Below are positions 10,770 through 21,417 of a stretch of DNA of 64,000 bases, piece by piece; position 1 is the first letter of the stretch, and each line of letters begins with the position of its first letter. The DNA comes from Venturia oleaginea (Eukaryota > Ascomycota > Dothideomycetes > Venturiales > Venturiaceae): the NCBI GenBank assembly GCA_013176395.1, contig JABMLP010000007.1, positions 434,001 through 498,000 on the forward strand, written 5' to 3'. Below the pieces are notes generated by a model. The model saw nothing but the letters and a program-made list of their open reading frames with translations. It was not told where the DNA came from and made no database searches. Both the position numbers and the translations under genes were made by a program.

Positions 10770-13091
10770 ATGATGACTAGATTCGTACAGCGGAGAAGGC
10801 CTGAAGGCTATTCTCAAAGATCCGGTACAGCTATCGACGAAGCCTCACTGTCGCAAGATCTGCCTCCAGAACCCGAAAGCCCTATACCAGTAGCTTCTAT
10901 CCTTCCTCATAGGGTTATTACAACTCCCTTACGTCCTCTCAATCTCCAGCGTTGCAAGTTCGATATACAATGGTCACGGCTTCAAAAGGACGGCCAGAAA
11001 CTGCGGAATCCATGGCTTAGGCCTGTTACCAAGCAGCAGCTATCCCGACTCAACTCTTACATTTGGGAGCACGGCGCAGAGATCCAAGCGGATGGTGAGA
11101 AGCATAAGAGACTTTGGCTCTGTAAGAGGTGTCATGAATTGAGGAGCTGGCATACAGGAATCTACGTGGCGACGTCTACCGGCGGCATACAAGGACACCT
11201 TCTCTCTCGGCACGGCGTCAAAGATCCAGGAGATTCCATTGGAATGAATGGATTGCAAGAGGAGGAAGTAACTGAAGCGCCGTTGACACATTGCGAGACT
11301 TATGGTCTCAAAAAGGACGATAATTTCGATGCCATCGTGTACAGACAGCAATATATTGACTGGACTATCAAGCACAATATTGCCTTCCATACAGCCTCCC
11401 ATCCCGATACCCTCTCGCTACTCAAGGCCGGCGCAATTGAGACTCTTACAGCGATTCTACCAACCGCAAAGTCCTCCGTCAGTAAGTGGGTTTTTGAGTC
11501 CTACGAAAAACGGTTACCGACCATCCTACACGAGATCAAGGGCGCCAAAAGTCGAATCAATATCTCAGTAGACGCCTTGAAGGGAGGAAACCATAAGAAC
11601 TACCTTGCTGTCTGCTCCCACTTCATAAATTCAAACTACAGGCAGTCACGGATTCTCATCGGCTTCCCGCGCGTTTTTGGCTCAAAATCTGGAGAGAATC
11701 AAGCTAAACTGATCGCCTCAGTGCTCACTACATTCGCCATCGATGGGACAAACTTGGGAGGCTTCACAGCGGATAATGCATCAGATAACGACGCCTGTGT
11801 TGCTCACCTTGAGGTTCTGATCTCTGGGCTATCCTCCGGGTGGTCCAGAAGACGGCGCATTCGCTGTATTGGCCATATCATCAATCTTATCGTAGAGGAC
11901 CTTCTCTTTGGAGATAATGAGCAATCTAAGCACAATAAGTCACTTGCCGCGGCCGGCGATGATGAACAGTTTGAGGTCTGGGCGCGCCTAGGACTTATCG
12001 GTCGCGTACACAATCTCTGCATATTCATCAATCGCTCACCTGAGCGTAGAGAAGCTTTTGAAGCGCTTCAAAAGGATGCCAGACTCGATGTTTGGTATGT
12101 ACTTCTCGTTGGCGGCGGAATCCGATGGCACAGCACTTTCGAGATGATACAACGTGTCCTTTTGCTCAGGGCGGTGATTATCAAGTAGCAGAGGCTCTAC
12201 AACTACACCGGTAAAGGCGTTGATATTAGGAAGTCCTTCCTCACAAATGACGACTTCGAGATGCTTGAAATTTGGTGTGCGATACTAGAAGACTTCAAGA
12301 CGTTCTGTCTTAAAGAGGAGGGTAATGCGACAGAATCTATACAAGGCACAGCCGCCGGAGTCATTAAAGGGTTGACTTGCATTCACGAGAGACTCACTGA
12401 CGCGCAGAATGAGGTTGCTTCCCTCAATCTTGCTACTGAGTTTGCTGAACCTTACGTAGCTGGGCTCAAAGAAGCGCTTCTGAAGACCTCAAAGTACCAG
12501 ACGATGATTGAAGAGTCAGATCTCTACTACGCCGCCATTATCTGCGACCCAAACCTACGATTACTGTGGTTCGAAGACCACTGGGCTAAGTACAACAATC
12601 GTACCTGGTACAAACGCGCCGAGAGAGGTATGCAGCGCCTTTTTGACGAATACTGCGACAAATACAGGACCTTACCTTCACCATCACCGTCACCTACGCC
12701 AGAACCATCCTCAGAAGCGGAGAGTGAACCCAGCGGTAAGCGGCCCTCATATTACGACAAATTCAACAGATTATCAGTCCACGTGATCACCAAAAAGCGC
12801 CGGGTAGTCACCAAAGAAGACGATTATACGAGATACATCAAATATTTCGACCCTACCACCTGGAAGCCAGTTCACGACGTTGTTGGGTAGTGGGAGCAGC
12901 ACCGCAATGACTATCAGATCTTATCTCGTCTTGCTTTCGATGTATTATCGATTCCTGATATGTCTGCAGAGGTTGAGAGAGTATTTTCACAAGCCGGTAG
13001 GCTCATTACTGATGCTAGAAACGGTATGAGTGATGATACAACTGAGGCGTGTCAGATACAGCATCAAGGGCTTAAAAATGGTGTATTTTAG
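10770..13091 (+). pseudogene. hAT transposase, two in-frame stops
   Basis: The start is taken at the tandem ATGs at 10770/10773, because sequence upstream in this frame is the end of the pogo element. The frame extends to TAG 13089-13091 (774 codons) with TAG codons at 12186-12188 and 12888-12890. It has a BED-type zinc finger (CKRCHELRSWH...HLLSRHG, about residues 113-145), hAT catalytic segments (SVDALKGGNHKNYLAV; FTADNASDNDACVAH; CIGHIINLIVEDL) and the C-terminal dimerisation motif (AFDVLSIPDMSAEVERVFS). The stops make it inactive unless suppressed. Apart from them the frame is undisturbed over 2.3 kb. Confidence 0.87.
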
Positions 13092-13237
13092 ATCTCTCAA
13101 TTGACCGATCACTCAAGCCATCGATCTCACTGACACCGACTCAATCAAGCCGTCAATCAAGCTATATATTGGCCGAATCGGGCAATCAATCTTGAGAATG
13201 GCTCAATCGATTGATTATCGAACGCACTGATAGCTTT

Positions 13238-13544
13238 ATAGACCAATGAATCGTCCAAGAGGCCGTCGACGCATTTATCGAAGGCGTATTCGACACCGTT
13301 GGTCATACTTCTACTGAAGTACTAATACTTCAGACATACACGTTCCCTCGCTCAACCACAACACTTTGGACCCACTGTTGTTCCGAAAATGACGAGAATG
13401 GATTGGCCATGGTGATAGATCTCATTGCTATCTATTGCGGAGTTATTTGGATTTATCGGCGATTATCCTCATCATTAATGACTATTCATCATACATGCGT
13501 GCCTGCTCAACAACCTCGAACTACTTTATCATAATATGTATGGC
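13238..13544. other. Intergenic between the hAT element and the LINE
   Basis: Nothing recognised apart from flanking element ends. Confidence 0.4.
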
Positions 13545-13829
13545 TGATTGATTGATTGATTTTATCCTACTCGGTTGCAGCCGCTTAATCACGCAGCTAT
13601 GCCCGGTTAGGGGGACTTCATCAGACAGCCGACACGTGATATGATCTACCACGTCCCACTTCGCCCTGCTTACCAAAACAAGACCAGCTATCCCCTCGAT
13701 CCCTCCTCTTTTCCCTCAACCACTATTTCCAAATGCCCAATGGCTCTTGTAAATGTCGGTTATTCTACCAGTACATCTGTGCAATCTAGATTCCGAGAGG
13801 CAATGCCTCATGTTTCGCTTTTCGTCTAC

Positions 13830-16615
13830 CTACAGTCTCCCCTCAATGCTCAGCGTCGTCTGCGCGTTTTCGATCCCACTATGCCCAAGGACCCGCGTCT
13901 GTTCCATAAATCTGATAGCTTTTGTGGCTAACTTATGCGTAGTCAAGATATTCCGGAGGTTGTTTCGTCCTGGGAAGCGGCCTAACTCGTCTCTCCGGAT
14001 GTCCCGGAACTTGCGGCATTCCAGGAGGATATGGGCTACGGTCTGCATCCCTTCACGGCAGTCACACCTAGAGTCTGGGATACCTTGGACACGTCGGCTG
14101 AAGAGGAAAGCCTTGAGCCCTATCTTTTCAGTTCTCATCTGTACGAGGATCGCACTTTCTCGTTTGCTCCGGTCTTGATGGAGCTGGAGCATCCTTTTAG
14201 TAGGCTTAGGTGTGTATCTCCTCGTGGCTTTCCCCTTTGTCTTGGATTTCCAGCTAGTCAACCATTGTCTATTCACTACCTTCCAGCACCACGTCTTGAG
14301 TGTCGTTCTTAGCGGGTACAGTTCCGGTGGCATATCAGCTCTTGGTCCTTCCTCTCTGTCTTCTCTCCATCCAGTGGCCTCCCTGGCGGCTTGGTCAGCG
14401 GCCTCGTTCCCGTCAATTCCCTCGTGGGCAGCGATCTATCGGATGTTCACGATAGCTCTGTACTCGTGAAGTTGTGATCCGTTGTACAATCCGCTTGACA
14501 ATGTATGCTCCTGATTGACCTTCCGGCCTTGTCAGCGAGCGTATCGCTGCCTGGTTGTCGGTGAAGATATTGATGTCTCTCCGTTCGTTTCCTGCCTCGA
14601 TGTCTGTTTGAACCATATGCAGCTGTTAGATGATACAGCCGCTGTTGGATGATACCACAATTTCAGTTAGCCGCGAAGTGGATATCGGTGGCATACAGCC
14701 GTCGGAATCATGTACCCGTCTTTTGATTTCAAAGCAATCACATCTGTATAACTATCGCTCGATCACCGGTTCATTATGAACCGCATGCAATCCTTAATCC
14801 TCATCTTTTCACTGTGTATCATTCAAGAGCAGCGCTAGATTTGTTCCTTGAAGTTCAGCTGCGTACACCGTGGAGGTCGTCTCAGGGCCCATATACGTGC
14901 TTCTCGTCTGTCTTTTCAGCGGCCAGACTGCTGCAGCGCCTGTATGTCCGTCTATGCTACTCCCATCTGTATAGATGCAAATATTACCCTCGAATCTAGT
15001 GACGGAGTCGTGTTCAGAGTGTGCCGCATCATCGCTTGGTGCGATATGTGTCTTTGGGCCTTGCCACCATGGTGCTGCTACGAACGGCGGGATTATCACT
15101 CGCTTGTCGAGATTCGCTGCTCCTTTCTCTTCGGCATCTCGATATATGTTGTATAATGGGCTATCGTAGCTTGCTCGTTGTCTTGACCTTGGTTCTCCGA
15201 ATTAAGTATCTAGCAGTTTAGGGAGGTCTTGGCACGTGAGTATACGGCTGAGGGTTTCGGTGTTGTGTTTCCAGATCTGTTGTTCGACTGGGAGCAGGTA
15301 GGTCTCAATGTCGAGGGCGACTCTGGATGTCGCTTTGAACGCTCCACAGATAATTCGTGCTGCACGTGCTTGGATTGACTGAAGTGTATCGAGCCTGGTT
15401 GCCGGTCGTTGGACACTTGATAATTGGCGTCACACTTGGGGGCTGGCTTTCTCTAATGCGCGCCCACTTGGCTATTTTCCAGAGGGATTCAGTGGAGCTT
15501 GCTGCCATTTCTACGCGGTCTCTGTGTGCTTGCCGGAGCGCCTTCTTGATCGTCCGTGTCTTGTGGTTCCTCGCCTCGCGGTAGTTTTCCCATGTCTCCT
15601 CCGTGTGTCTTCTCTCGTGTATGCGCCTTAGGCGTTTTGTATCTGCCAATACTCTCGAGCATGTTCCGTCCCATCCCTCTTTCGCCTTGGTGCATGGTCT
15701 TGTGAGGGGAATTGTCTTCGCTGCTGCATCTTTGATCGCTTTGACTAACTCCATCGTGTACATGTCTAGCGCTGCTTTCGTCCTTGGTCTCCTTCGTGCC
15801 GGTAGGGTATCTCTGAGCGTCCCGCAGAACTCCTTGCATCCTAGGAGTTTCCAGTTGCATCTTGGCCTGATTTCCGTGGAGCGCGTCCGGAGATCCAGTA
15901 TGATGCTGATGGGGAGGTGGTCTGAGTCGTGGTCTAGCTCTCTGTCTACTCTGCTACTGATGGTCCTGTCAATCAAGCCTAATGTCATCCAGCACATATC
16001 AATCGTCGTCCTGCTGCTGCCTTCTTCGTACGTTACCGTTCCGGGCTGTAGCATGCTTGACATATCAAATCTCTCCATAATTTCGATAAGTTCTTCCGCT
16101 TCTCGGTCTTCGTGTACGACCTGCGCTCCTCTCCACATTCTATGGTGTAAGTTCAAGTCGCCTAATACCATCTGTTCTTTCAGCGCGTGTTCCTCCAATC
16201 GAGCTCTTAGGGTCGGCAGTGAGCTGATGCGGTTTGGCGTGTTTTGGACCGTATTGTAGACGTTGTGTATTGCCAGCTCGTCTTCTGTTTGATCGCCATA
16301 TCTGATACTGATTTTCAATGTGCAGACGTCTCCTGTGTGCTGTTCGAATTGCAGGCTGCCGTGGTCTAGCCTTTTGTTGACAAACAAACACACCCTTCCT
16401 GGGCCATCCTCCTCGTTCGTTGTCGGGTAGCATAAGTGGAATATATTCTTCGCTGGGTGGTGTGTTGTCGACATGAAGGAGTTGCGCCACGGTTCTTGGA
16501 TAGCAATAATATCCTATTCTGCTACTCTTGGATCACGGAGCAGAGTTGCCATAACCGTATCCCTTGATTTGCGTACGTTGTACTGTAGTATATTAAGTTG
16601 GTCCTTCTTTCTCAT
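13830..16615 (-). pseudogene. LINE ORF2: endonuclease and RNase H, RT missing
   Basis: The ATG at 16615-16613 overlaps the ORF1 stop as ATGA. The N-terminus is an exonuclease-endonuclease-phosphatase endonuclease (NILQYNVRKSRD; AIQEPW; VLGDLNLHHRMW; RTTIDMCWMT; DHDSDHLPI), interrupted by a TAG before DIIAIQEPW. After the post-endonuclease linker (near 15400) the text passes directly into the segment that normally follows RT (ARAARIICGAFKATS, then LLPVEQQIWKHN). The roughly 2 kb that should encode RT fingers, palm and thumb is absent. RNase H residues are seen in IYTDGSSIDG, YAAELQ and FTDNQAA, but about 190 bp of foreign sequence (about 14625-14825) splits the domain. The C-terminal CCHC-like zinc motif (CDCREGMQTVAHILLEC) is present. 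Confidence 0.8.
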
Positions 16616-18241
16616 AGATCCGAGTCCTCATCGATTTCCATGTATTGTGTGTTTCTGCATGTTAGAGTATTGCCCTCTAGCGCCTCAAGCGCCCTCCTCG
16701 ACATCTTCGTTGCTCTTTGTGGCCTTTGACTCTGGTGTGGTCCTTCGTTATCCTTGTCTCCTGGGGCAGGCCTCTTTTGTCCATTTCCAGGTAATAATTG
16801 AATTCCTTTGGTCCTTGGCCCTTGGCGTAAGGTCAGGTCTGTAGTTGACCTCGTTCTTCCAGAAGGTTCTCGGGCGGAATCTTGTATAGGTGTTTTATCA
16901 CAGGTGAACATCGTAGGGTGATACCGTGGTCTGTTCGCGTACGCTGCCTTTGTCCGGGTGAGTTCCTCCTTCCTAGTTGGGCATTGTTAACTCCATGCTT
17001 AACAGGCTCCCTGGCAATTGGCGCATTTCCTAGGTGTGGTCTGTCCAATCTTCGAAGGGCAGTCCCTAGAACTATGTTCTTGCGCACAGTAGCCACATGT
17101 TTTCGCTGCTTTGCATTGAGTTCCTATGTGGCCGTATTTGTAGCACTGAAAGCACTGCTTCAGTCGGCATTGCCTCTCATATCGTTCGCTTTGACACATC
17201 TCCCCTTGCCACACCAGACCTTCATCGATGATCTTGTTTGCGTCCTCAGGCTTGGTGAACTCGATGATGACCGACGACATCGCTTTTGTTGGCGTCTTCC
17301 GGGTCAACCATCCAATGTATTTGATGTCCGCGGTAGGGATAAACGGCTTATTGTCTTGCAGAATGGCGTCTCTAGTTTCCTCAAATTTGTCTGTATTCAT
17401 CGTACTAGTACGTATGCCATGTACAAGAACGCCATACGTTGGATTTCGTACTGACGTCCCGTTCCCAATACGTGTGGTCCAGTCCTCCGTGAATTGTCTG
17501 AGAAGCTGCATTTCACTATTTGTCGCCGTTCTGATGCTCAGATCTCCGCTTTTGAGCTGGTTAGCAGACATGATCTTTAGATTGGCTATATGTTCGTTTT
17601 GACTTTGGGAAATGGCTCGGTCAACGTGGGCTTTTAAATTGCGTGGATTCATTGCGCGCAGGCTCTGGATCATTTGTGCGTTCCTAATGTTTACGATAAT
17701 CTCACGTCGGACCGTTGCGGGAGTCTTGACACTTTGGGTTTGTATGCTATGTGCTTGTAGCTAACCCTCCTCGGGTAGCGGCAGCAGCATAGCTCATTGG
17801 CATGCCTGTTTGGAATTGTGTCCCTTTGTTCTTGATATCACTCGCTATTCCTGCAACGGTCTTGCCCACCTCTGTTGCCTCTTTCGCTGCCGTTTTCGCT
17901 TCTTCACCAATAGTGATGTTCTTCTGTGTGTCTGTTCTCAGAGCTTTAAGTTCTCCCTTTATCCCAGCTATCTCCTTCGCCGTTTCCTTTGTGTCTTGAG
18001 TCATCTCAGTGTATATAATGCGTAGTTGATCGTGGACGGTTGTCATATCGGGGGTCCTTTGGGCCTTTGTAATCAAGGGCAGCATCGTCGTGATAATTGT
18101 CTTTACTTGGTCTGGGGGCACAGGTAGAGCCTGTCCGCTTTCGAGGTAGAGTAATGCGTTTCGAAGGTGCCTTGTGAGTTGTGTAGCGTGCTCATGAAGT
18201 CCGGTCGGCCAGACCACCTCTTGAGGCCACGGTATTGTCAT
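16612..18241 (-). pseudogene. LINE ORF1 (gag-like, zinc knuckles), broken
   Basis: Starts at 18241 with a helical, coiled-coil-prone N-terminus (TAKEIAGIKGELKALRT). A frameshift lies near 17750, after which REIIVNIRNAQMIQSLRAMN continues in another frame. The RNA-binding core is followed by zinc knuckles CFQCYKYGHIGTQC and CGYCAQEHSSRDC, and a third (CANCQ...) interrupted by two TAA codons near 17000-16985. The frame then continues to TGA at 16614-16612. The two TAA codons would be CAA (Gln) before a C-to-T change. Confidence 0.78.
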
Positions 18242-18395
18242 CTCTCGTTTCTACGCGCTGGGCGACGCGTCGAACCTAGAACAACCTGAGCTCTCTTGAG
18301 GGGATGTGTATTTGCGTTATAATTATTCAATTTCAAAGATCTCAGTTCTCGCTGTTGTGGTTTTTTTTTTGGCGAGTTCCTTGTTTACATTGAGC

Positions 18396-18525
18396 AAGGC
18401 GAAGTGGGACGCGATGGATTTGTAATTTATCATGTGTCGGCTGTCTGGTGAAGTCCACCTGACCGGGCATAGCTGCTGATTAAGAGCGGCCAAAACCGAG
18501 TAGGATAAAATCAATCAATCAATCA
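18396..18525 (+). repeat. Inverted LINE 3'-tail fragment
   Basis: About 130 bp resembling the last part of the LINE 3' end, but in the opposite orientation: GGCGAAGTGGGACG..., GAGTAGGATAAAATC and an AATC tail ending about 18525. It faces the LINE 5' end, so the two tails form an imperfect inverted repeat around the whole element. It is most simply a 5'-truncated copy that was there first. Confidence 0.7.
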
Positions 18526-18737
18526 GGTGTGGGAGGTGTGGGGAAAGGCCAAGAAGTGTGGGAAAGGGCCAAGAGGTGTGGGAATACACCTTGGCACCCA
18601 GAACCAGAAGGGTATATAGGGAGGACGTTGGACGGACTTTCCTTTCTCTCTTCGTGGTTATCTCATGTTATGTTTCTCACATAGGAGCTTCTTCAACCTA
18701 CTACAGTAACGACCTTTTACTTAGATACAATCAAGCA
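18526..18737 (+). repeat. LTR-like repeat X, fragment
   Basis: Closely matches the reverse complement of 38273-38470, including a TATA-like GGGTATATAGGGAGG and an end ...ACAATCAAGCA. It is fused directly to the truncated end of the second pogo copy. The promoter-like content and CA end suggest an LTR of an otherwise absent retroelement. The left end is cut by LINE sequence. Confidence 0.5.
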
Positions 18738-19596
18738 CGTTAGAAGATATCTCAATATCCTTTTTACACGTTCGCGCATTGTGCCCAGTCGCGCCGCAGT
18801 TCCCACAGCGCCTTTTAGTTAGTCGGGCTGTTTCTTGACCACTGCTACTACGAGCATTCTTTGATCCCTGAGGCGCAACAGACGCCTCAGCAGCTACCCG
18901 CGCTGCTGCAGTCCCGTACTCCATAGTATCACCTTGTTGGATCCGCTTTCTTTTACGCGATTTTCGCTTCGTCATTACTGCCAATTGCTCTTCAAGCTCG
19001 TGGTTTCGTGCAACAAGTAGGGCGTTCTGGTGCAGCATCAATTCAGCGTCTTTAACAAGCTGTGAAAATCCTGCCTGCGCAGTGACTGGTGACCGAGTAA
19101 AAGACTCGCTTACGAGCTTGGATTGGGATCCAAATTCATGAGTGTTGCTTGGAGTCTTTGCCTGCCACGGCGTTTCTAGGAGACGGGGTTCTGGCGGGGT
19201 ACGTAGCCGTAGATTGAAGGCTACCTTGAGCTCATCTGAGCGCGTTACGAATCTCTCAGCCCAGTTTTTGCCTATTGGCTCTCCACCGCGTATACCCAGT
19301 AGTTTATCCGCCATATCTGCCACCTCACACAGCTGGGGCGCAAATCCTCGCGAATTGAGGTCGAGAATATATTGGATACGCGTTTGCTCCTCGGTAAGGG
19401 TAAGTTTCGGACCGTTTAGTAGTTTTTCGAGGATAAATGGAACTCCTCGGGCGCGATCAAAGAGGTTCTGGTGTTTAACATTAAAGGCGCGCGTAGCAGC
19501 CCGTTGGCTTAGGAAGTGGCCGGCTTGGAGGGCTTGGAGGGCAAGCTGAAGTCTCCATTCGTGTTCAAGTAATAACGAGTTGTGTTGTTGAGACAT
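18721..19596 (-). CDS. Pogo-derived protein with catalytic core deleted
   Basis: An uninterrupted 291-residue frame starting at ATG 19596. It aligns by eye with the transposase at 8957-10642: psq/CENP-B-type DNA-binding half (KLTLTEEQTRIQYILDLN; GGEPIGKNWAERFVTRSDE) followed at VAFN by the post-catalytic tail (LRLRTPPEPRLLETPWQ) and the CCHC knuckle (CGNCGATGHNARTC). All three catalytic Asp and roughly 250 residues are gone, yet the frame is kept and there is no stop. The last residues (NVLDCI) come from the adjoining LTR-like repeat. Such a product could still bind DNA and compete with active transposase, but expression is unknown. Family membership is clear; function is inference. Confidence 0.7.
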   Translation of the reverse strand: MSQQHNSLLLEHEWRLQLALQALQAGHFLSQRAATRAFNVKHQNLFDRARGVPFILEKLLNGPKLTLTEEQTRIQYILDLNSRGFAPQLCEVADMADKLLGIRGGEPIGKNWAERFVTRSDELKVAFNLRLRTPPEPRLLETPWQAKTPSNTHEFGSQSKLVSESFTRSPVTAQAGFSQLVKDAELMLHQNALLVARNHELEEQLAVMTKRKSRKRKRIQQGDTMEYGTAAARVAAEASVAPQGSKNARSSSGQETARLTKRRCGNCGATGHNARTCKKDIEISSNVLDCI

Positions 19597-19885
19597 AATC
19601 GGATAATGGGGGAAGTGGTTGTCACGTTTGACCTTGGACTTGACTTGGAAGCATGACTTGAATTCTATGGGATGTGCGAAGTTGTAAGGATGAGGAGCTA
19701 ACTAAGAGGTAGAGACGAGTCTAAGTACTTGCGACCAGTCTCGCGCTAGACCTGATCGAGCAGAACCACCACATTTAACTACGTTTAACTGCATTCGAAT
19801 ACCAACATAGTTCGATCATGACAGTGGTAGTCTTGGCATATTTTGGCGGGTTGCGTGGTGTGGCGGTTCGGGTGGTGGAATACGT
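18738..19885 (-). mobile_element. Deleted pogo copy (second)
   Basis: The 5' terminus is at the right: ACGTATTCCACCA at 19885, followed by TA (19886-19887). The opposite terminus is lost at the junction with the LTR-like repeat. The internal deletion removes the catalytic region. A solo gypsy LTR (19620-19823) is inserted in its 5' leader. Confidence 0.8.
19620..19823 (-). repeat. Solo LTR of gypsy element 1
   Basis: A 204-bp sequence identical by eye to the LTR at 38044-38247, flanked by the 5-bp direct repeat GTGGT (19615-19619 and 19824-19828). This is a solo LTR left by recombination between the LTRs of a full element. Confidence 0.93.
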
Positions 19886-20099
19886 TATAAGTTAAATACT
19901 AGATTTAGTCCCTCTTATTTCTTCTTTAATCTATAAGATATCGCTAGAGAATTTCTAGATATAACTTATAACTATGAAAGTATAATAACGACCGTTTTAA
20001 TAACGAGCGTCATTACTTCTTCTCTTCAAGAATAGAGTCGTTGGTTCGTCCCTGGGAAAATTGAGATCGTAAATTACGAGTACTCTTACTTTCCGATAC
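19886..20099. other. AT-rich relic sequence
   Basis: TA-rich stretch without open frames, resembling heavily mutated repeat DNA (for example TTTCTAGATATAACTTATAA). No family can be assigned. Confidence 0.35.
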
Positions 20100-20275
20100 T
20101 GTTATGGGCATGGCCCATGGTTGGTATAGGCTAAGAGCCTAAGCCTGATTGAGCCTAGTATAGAGAAAGAACCTCATTGAGGTTCTCTGTTTGTAGATAC
20201 CTTCACTCCTTAACTGAATCTAAACAATCTTTGGCTACGAGTATGCTGCGTCTTTCCAGCTACCGTCCCGTAATA
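20100..20275 (+). repeat. Solo LTR of gypsy element 2
   Basis: A 176-bp copy of the LTRs at 38592 and 43994, apparently identical, flanked by the 5-bp direct repeat GATAC (20095-20099 and 20276-20280). Confidence 0.93.
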
Positions 20276-20665
20276 GATACTTCTTCATCGCGCGGACTCT
20301 ACAACGTGAAGGCTATCATTATCGTAATCGGTAAAATAACAAACCAAACTCATCAATTCGCAAGAGCCACCTACCTAGCTCTAGCTCATTCCTTTCCGCG
20401 CTCCTAGTAGCTACTTGTCTCCAAGATAGTTCCTTGAGTTCTATCCCTGGTCAGCACACTCTTCGGGTAAATTCAAACAGCATCTTCTCACATCCTATAT
20501 TTACCCAGACCAACCAAGCAACCGCCAATATGTCTCGCATCTACATCTCAATCTTCGACTAAACTCCTGTCCGACTTCTCTTTCCCATTTTCTCATTTAA
20601 AAGTTCTCAGAACAGAAACAAAACAATCGCCAAGACCAAGAGAGATTTACAAATTCCATTTCAAA

Positions 20666-21240
20666 ATGGGAAGACTTGCAATCCAAGAAGCTTCCAAAAA
20701 CTTCTTTGTCCCTGGAAGACACACGAGGTTCACTGCATGTCGAAGAGAGCACCCGTTCTGAGGAGGCCCGACCGAAAGTCGTCAGTCACCGCGCCAGCCA
20801 TTGCATGATTTTGTGGACGATGAATGACACGAAACCAACCTTAATCAAAAACCAGGGCGAGCGAGCAACTCGAAGACCACGGCGAAATTCTCAACGTGAA
20901 GATGGACCGACAAAGAGAGCACAAGACTTTTCAAGGGTATGGGGGATGGATTGTCACCACCGCAAATCATCGAGCTCATGAAACCGAGTAGAGCAAGCGT
21001 CTATTCTTTTCGAAGAAAGCACAGGTTACTGCTGGAGTCGCGACTCCCTCGGGAAAAAGCCTCGCAGCCGAAATTGGACCCGAGAAGAGCACATACACTT
21101 CCAACATGGAATGGCTCACAATCTATCAGTCAATGATCTCATCGAACTGATGAGACTGCGTGTCTTTCAAGTGAGTAGCAGAAAAGCCTCCGGTACCAGT
21201 ACATACGGGCTCCCACAATGATCACAAAACAAGCCCAAAA
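20666..21240 (+). other. Possible degenerate or intron-bearing coding region
   Basis: No intact gene. From the ATG at 20666 a short frame (GRLAIQEASKNFFVPGRH) stops near 20760. Further on, two similar peptides lie in one frame: DGLSPPQIIELMKPSRASVY (about 20944) and HNLSVNDLIELM (about 21118), which suggests a short repeat unit. It may be a real gene with introns I could not place, or a remnant. The rest of 20281-21417 shows nothing. Confidence 0.25.
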
Positions 21241-21417
21241 AGGACTTCTGAGAGTTTGATATTCGTGTCAAAAACCATATTTCATTCGCAGTTGACACGC
21301 CCTAGCACCACTGCAGTCTTGCTTCCGATTTTCATCCATTCTAATACATTTTCACCCTTAAGGACTTGGCGTGTGGAGACTGCTTGCAGCGCTGCCCGCT
21401 TGGTTGACGTAACCCAT

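Larger units (their letters stand above)
8577..13229 (+). mobile_element. hAT DNA transposon, carrying a nested pogo element
   Basis: The ends are inverted repeats beginning CAGTGCGTTCGAT (left 8577, right reverse complement ending 13229). They are flanked by a perfect 8-bp direct repeat ATAGCTTT (8569-8576 and 13230-13237), the length expected of hAT elements. Without the pogo insertion (8877-10708 plus its TA) the hAT would be about 2.8 kb. Its transposase reads on the plus strand and has two in-frame TAG codons. Confidence 0.9.
13545..18365 (-). mobile_element. Tad-like LINE, reverse-transcriptase region deleted
   Basis: The element reads on the minus strand. Its 3' end is at the left: ...GAGTAGGATAAAATC followed by an AATC tetranucleotide tail (13545-13565). 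Its 5' end is near 18365, placed by comparison with the 5' end of the nested copy at 29215-30817. It carries a gag-like ORF1 with zinc knuckles and an ORF2 with an endonuclease and RNase H but no reverse transcriptase. I found no target duplication. Confidence 0.8.
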
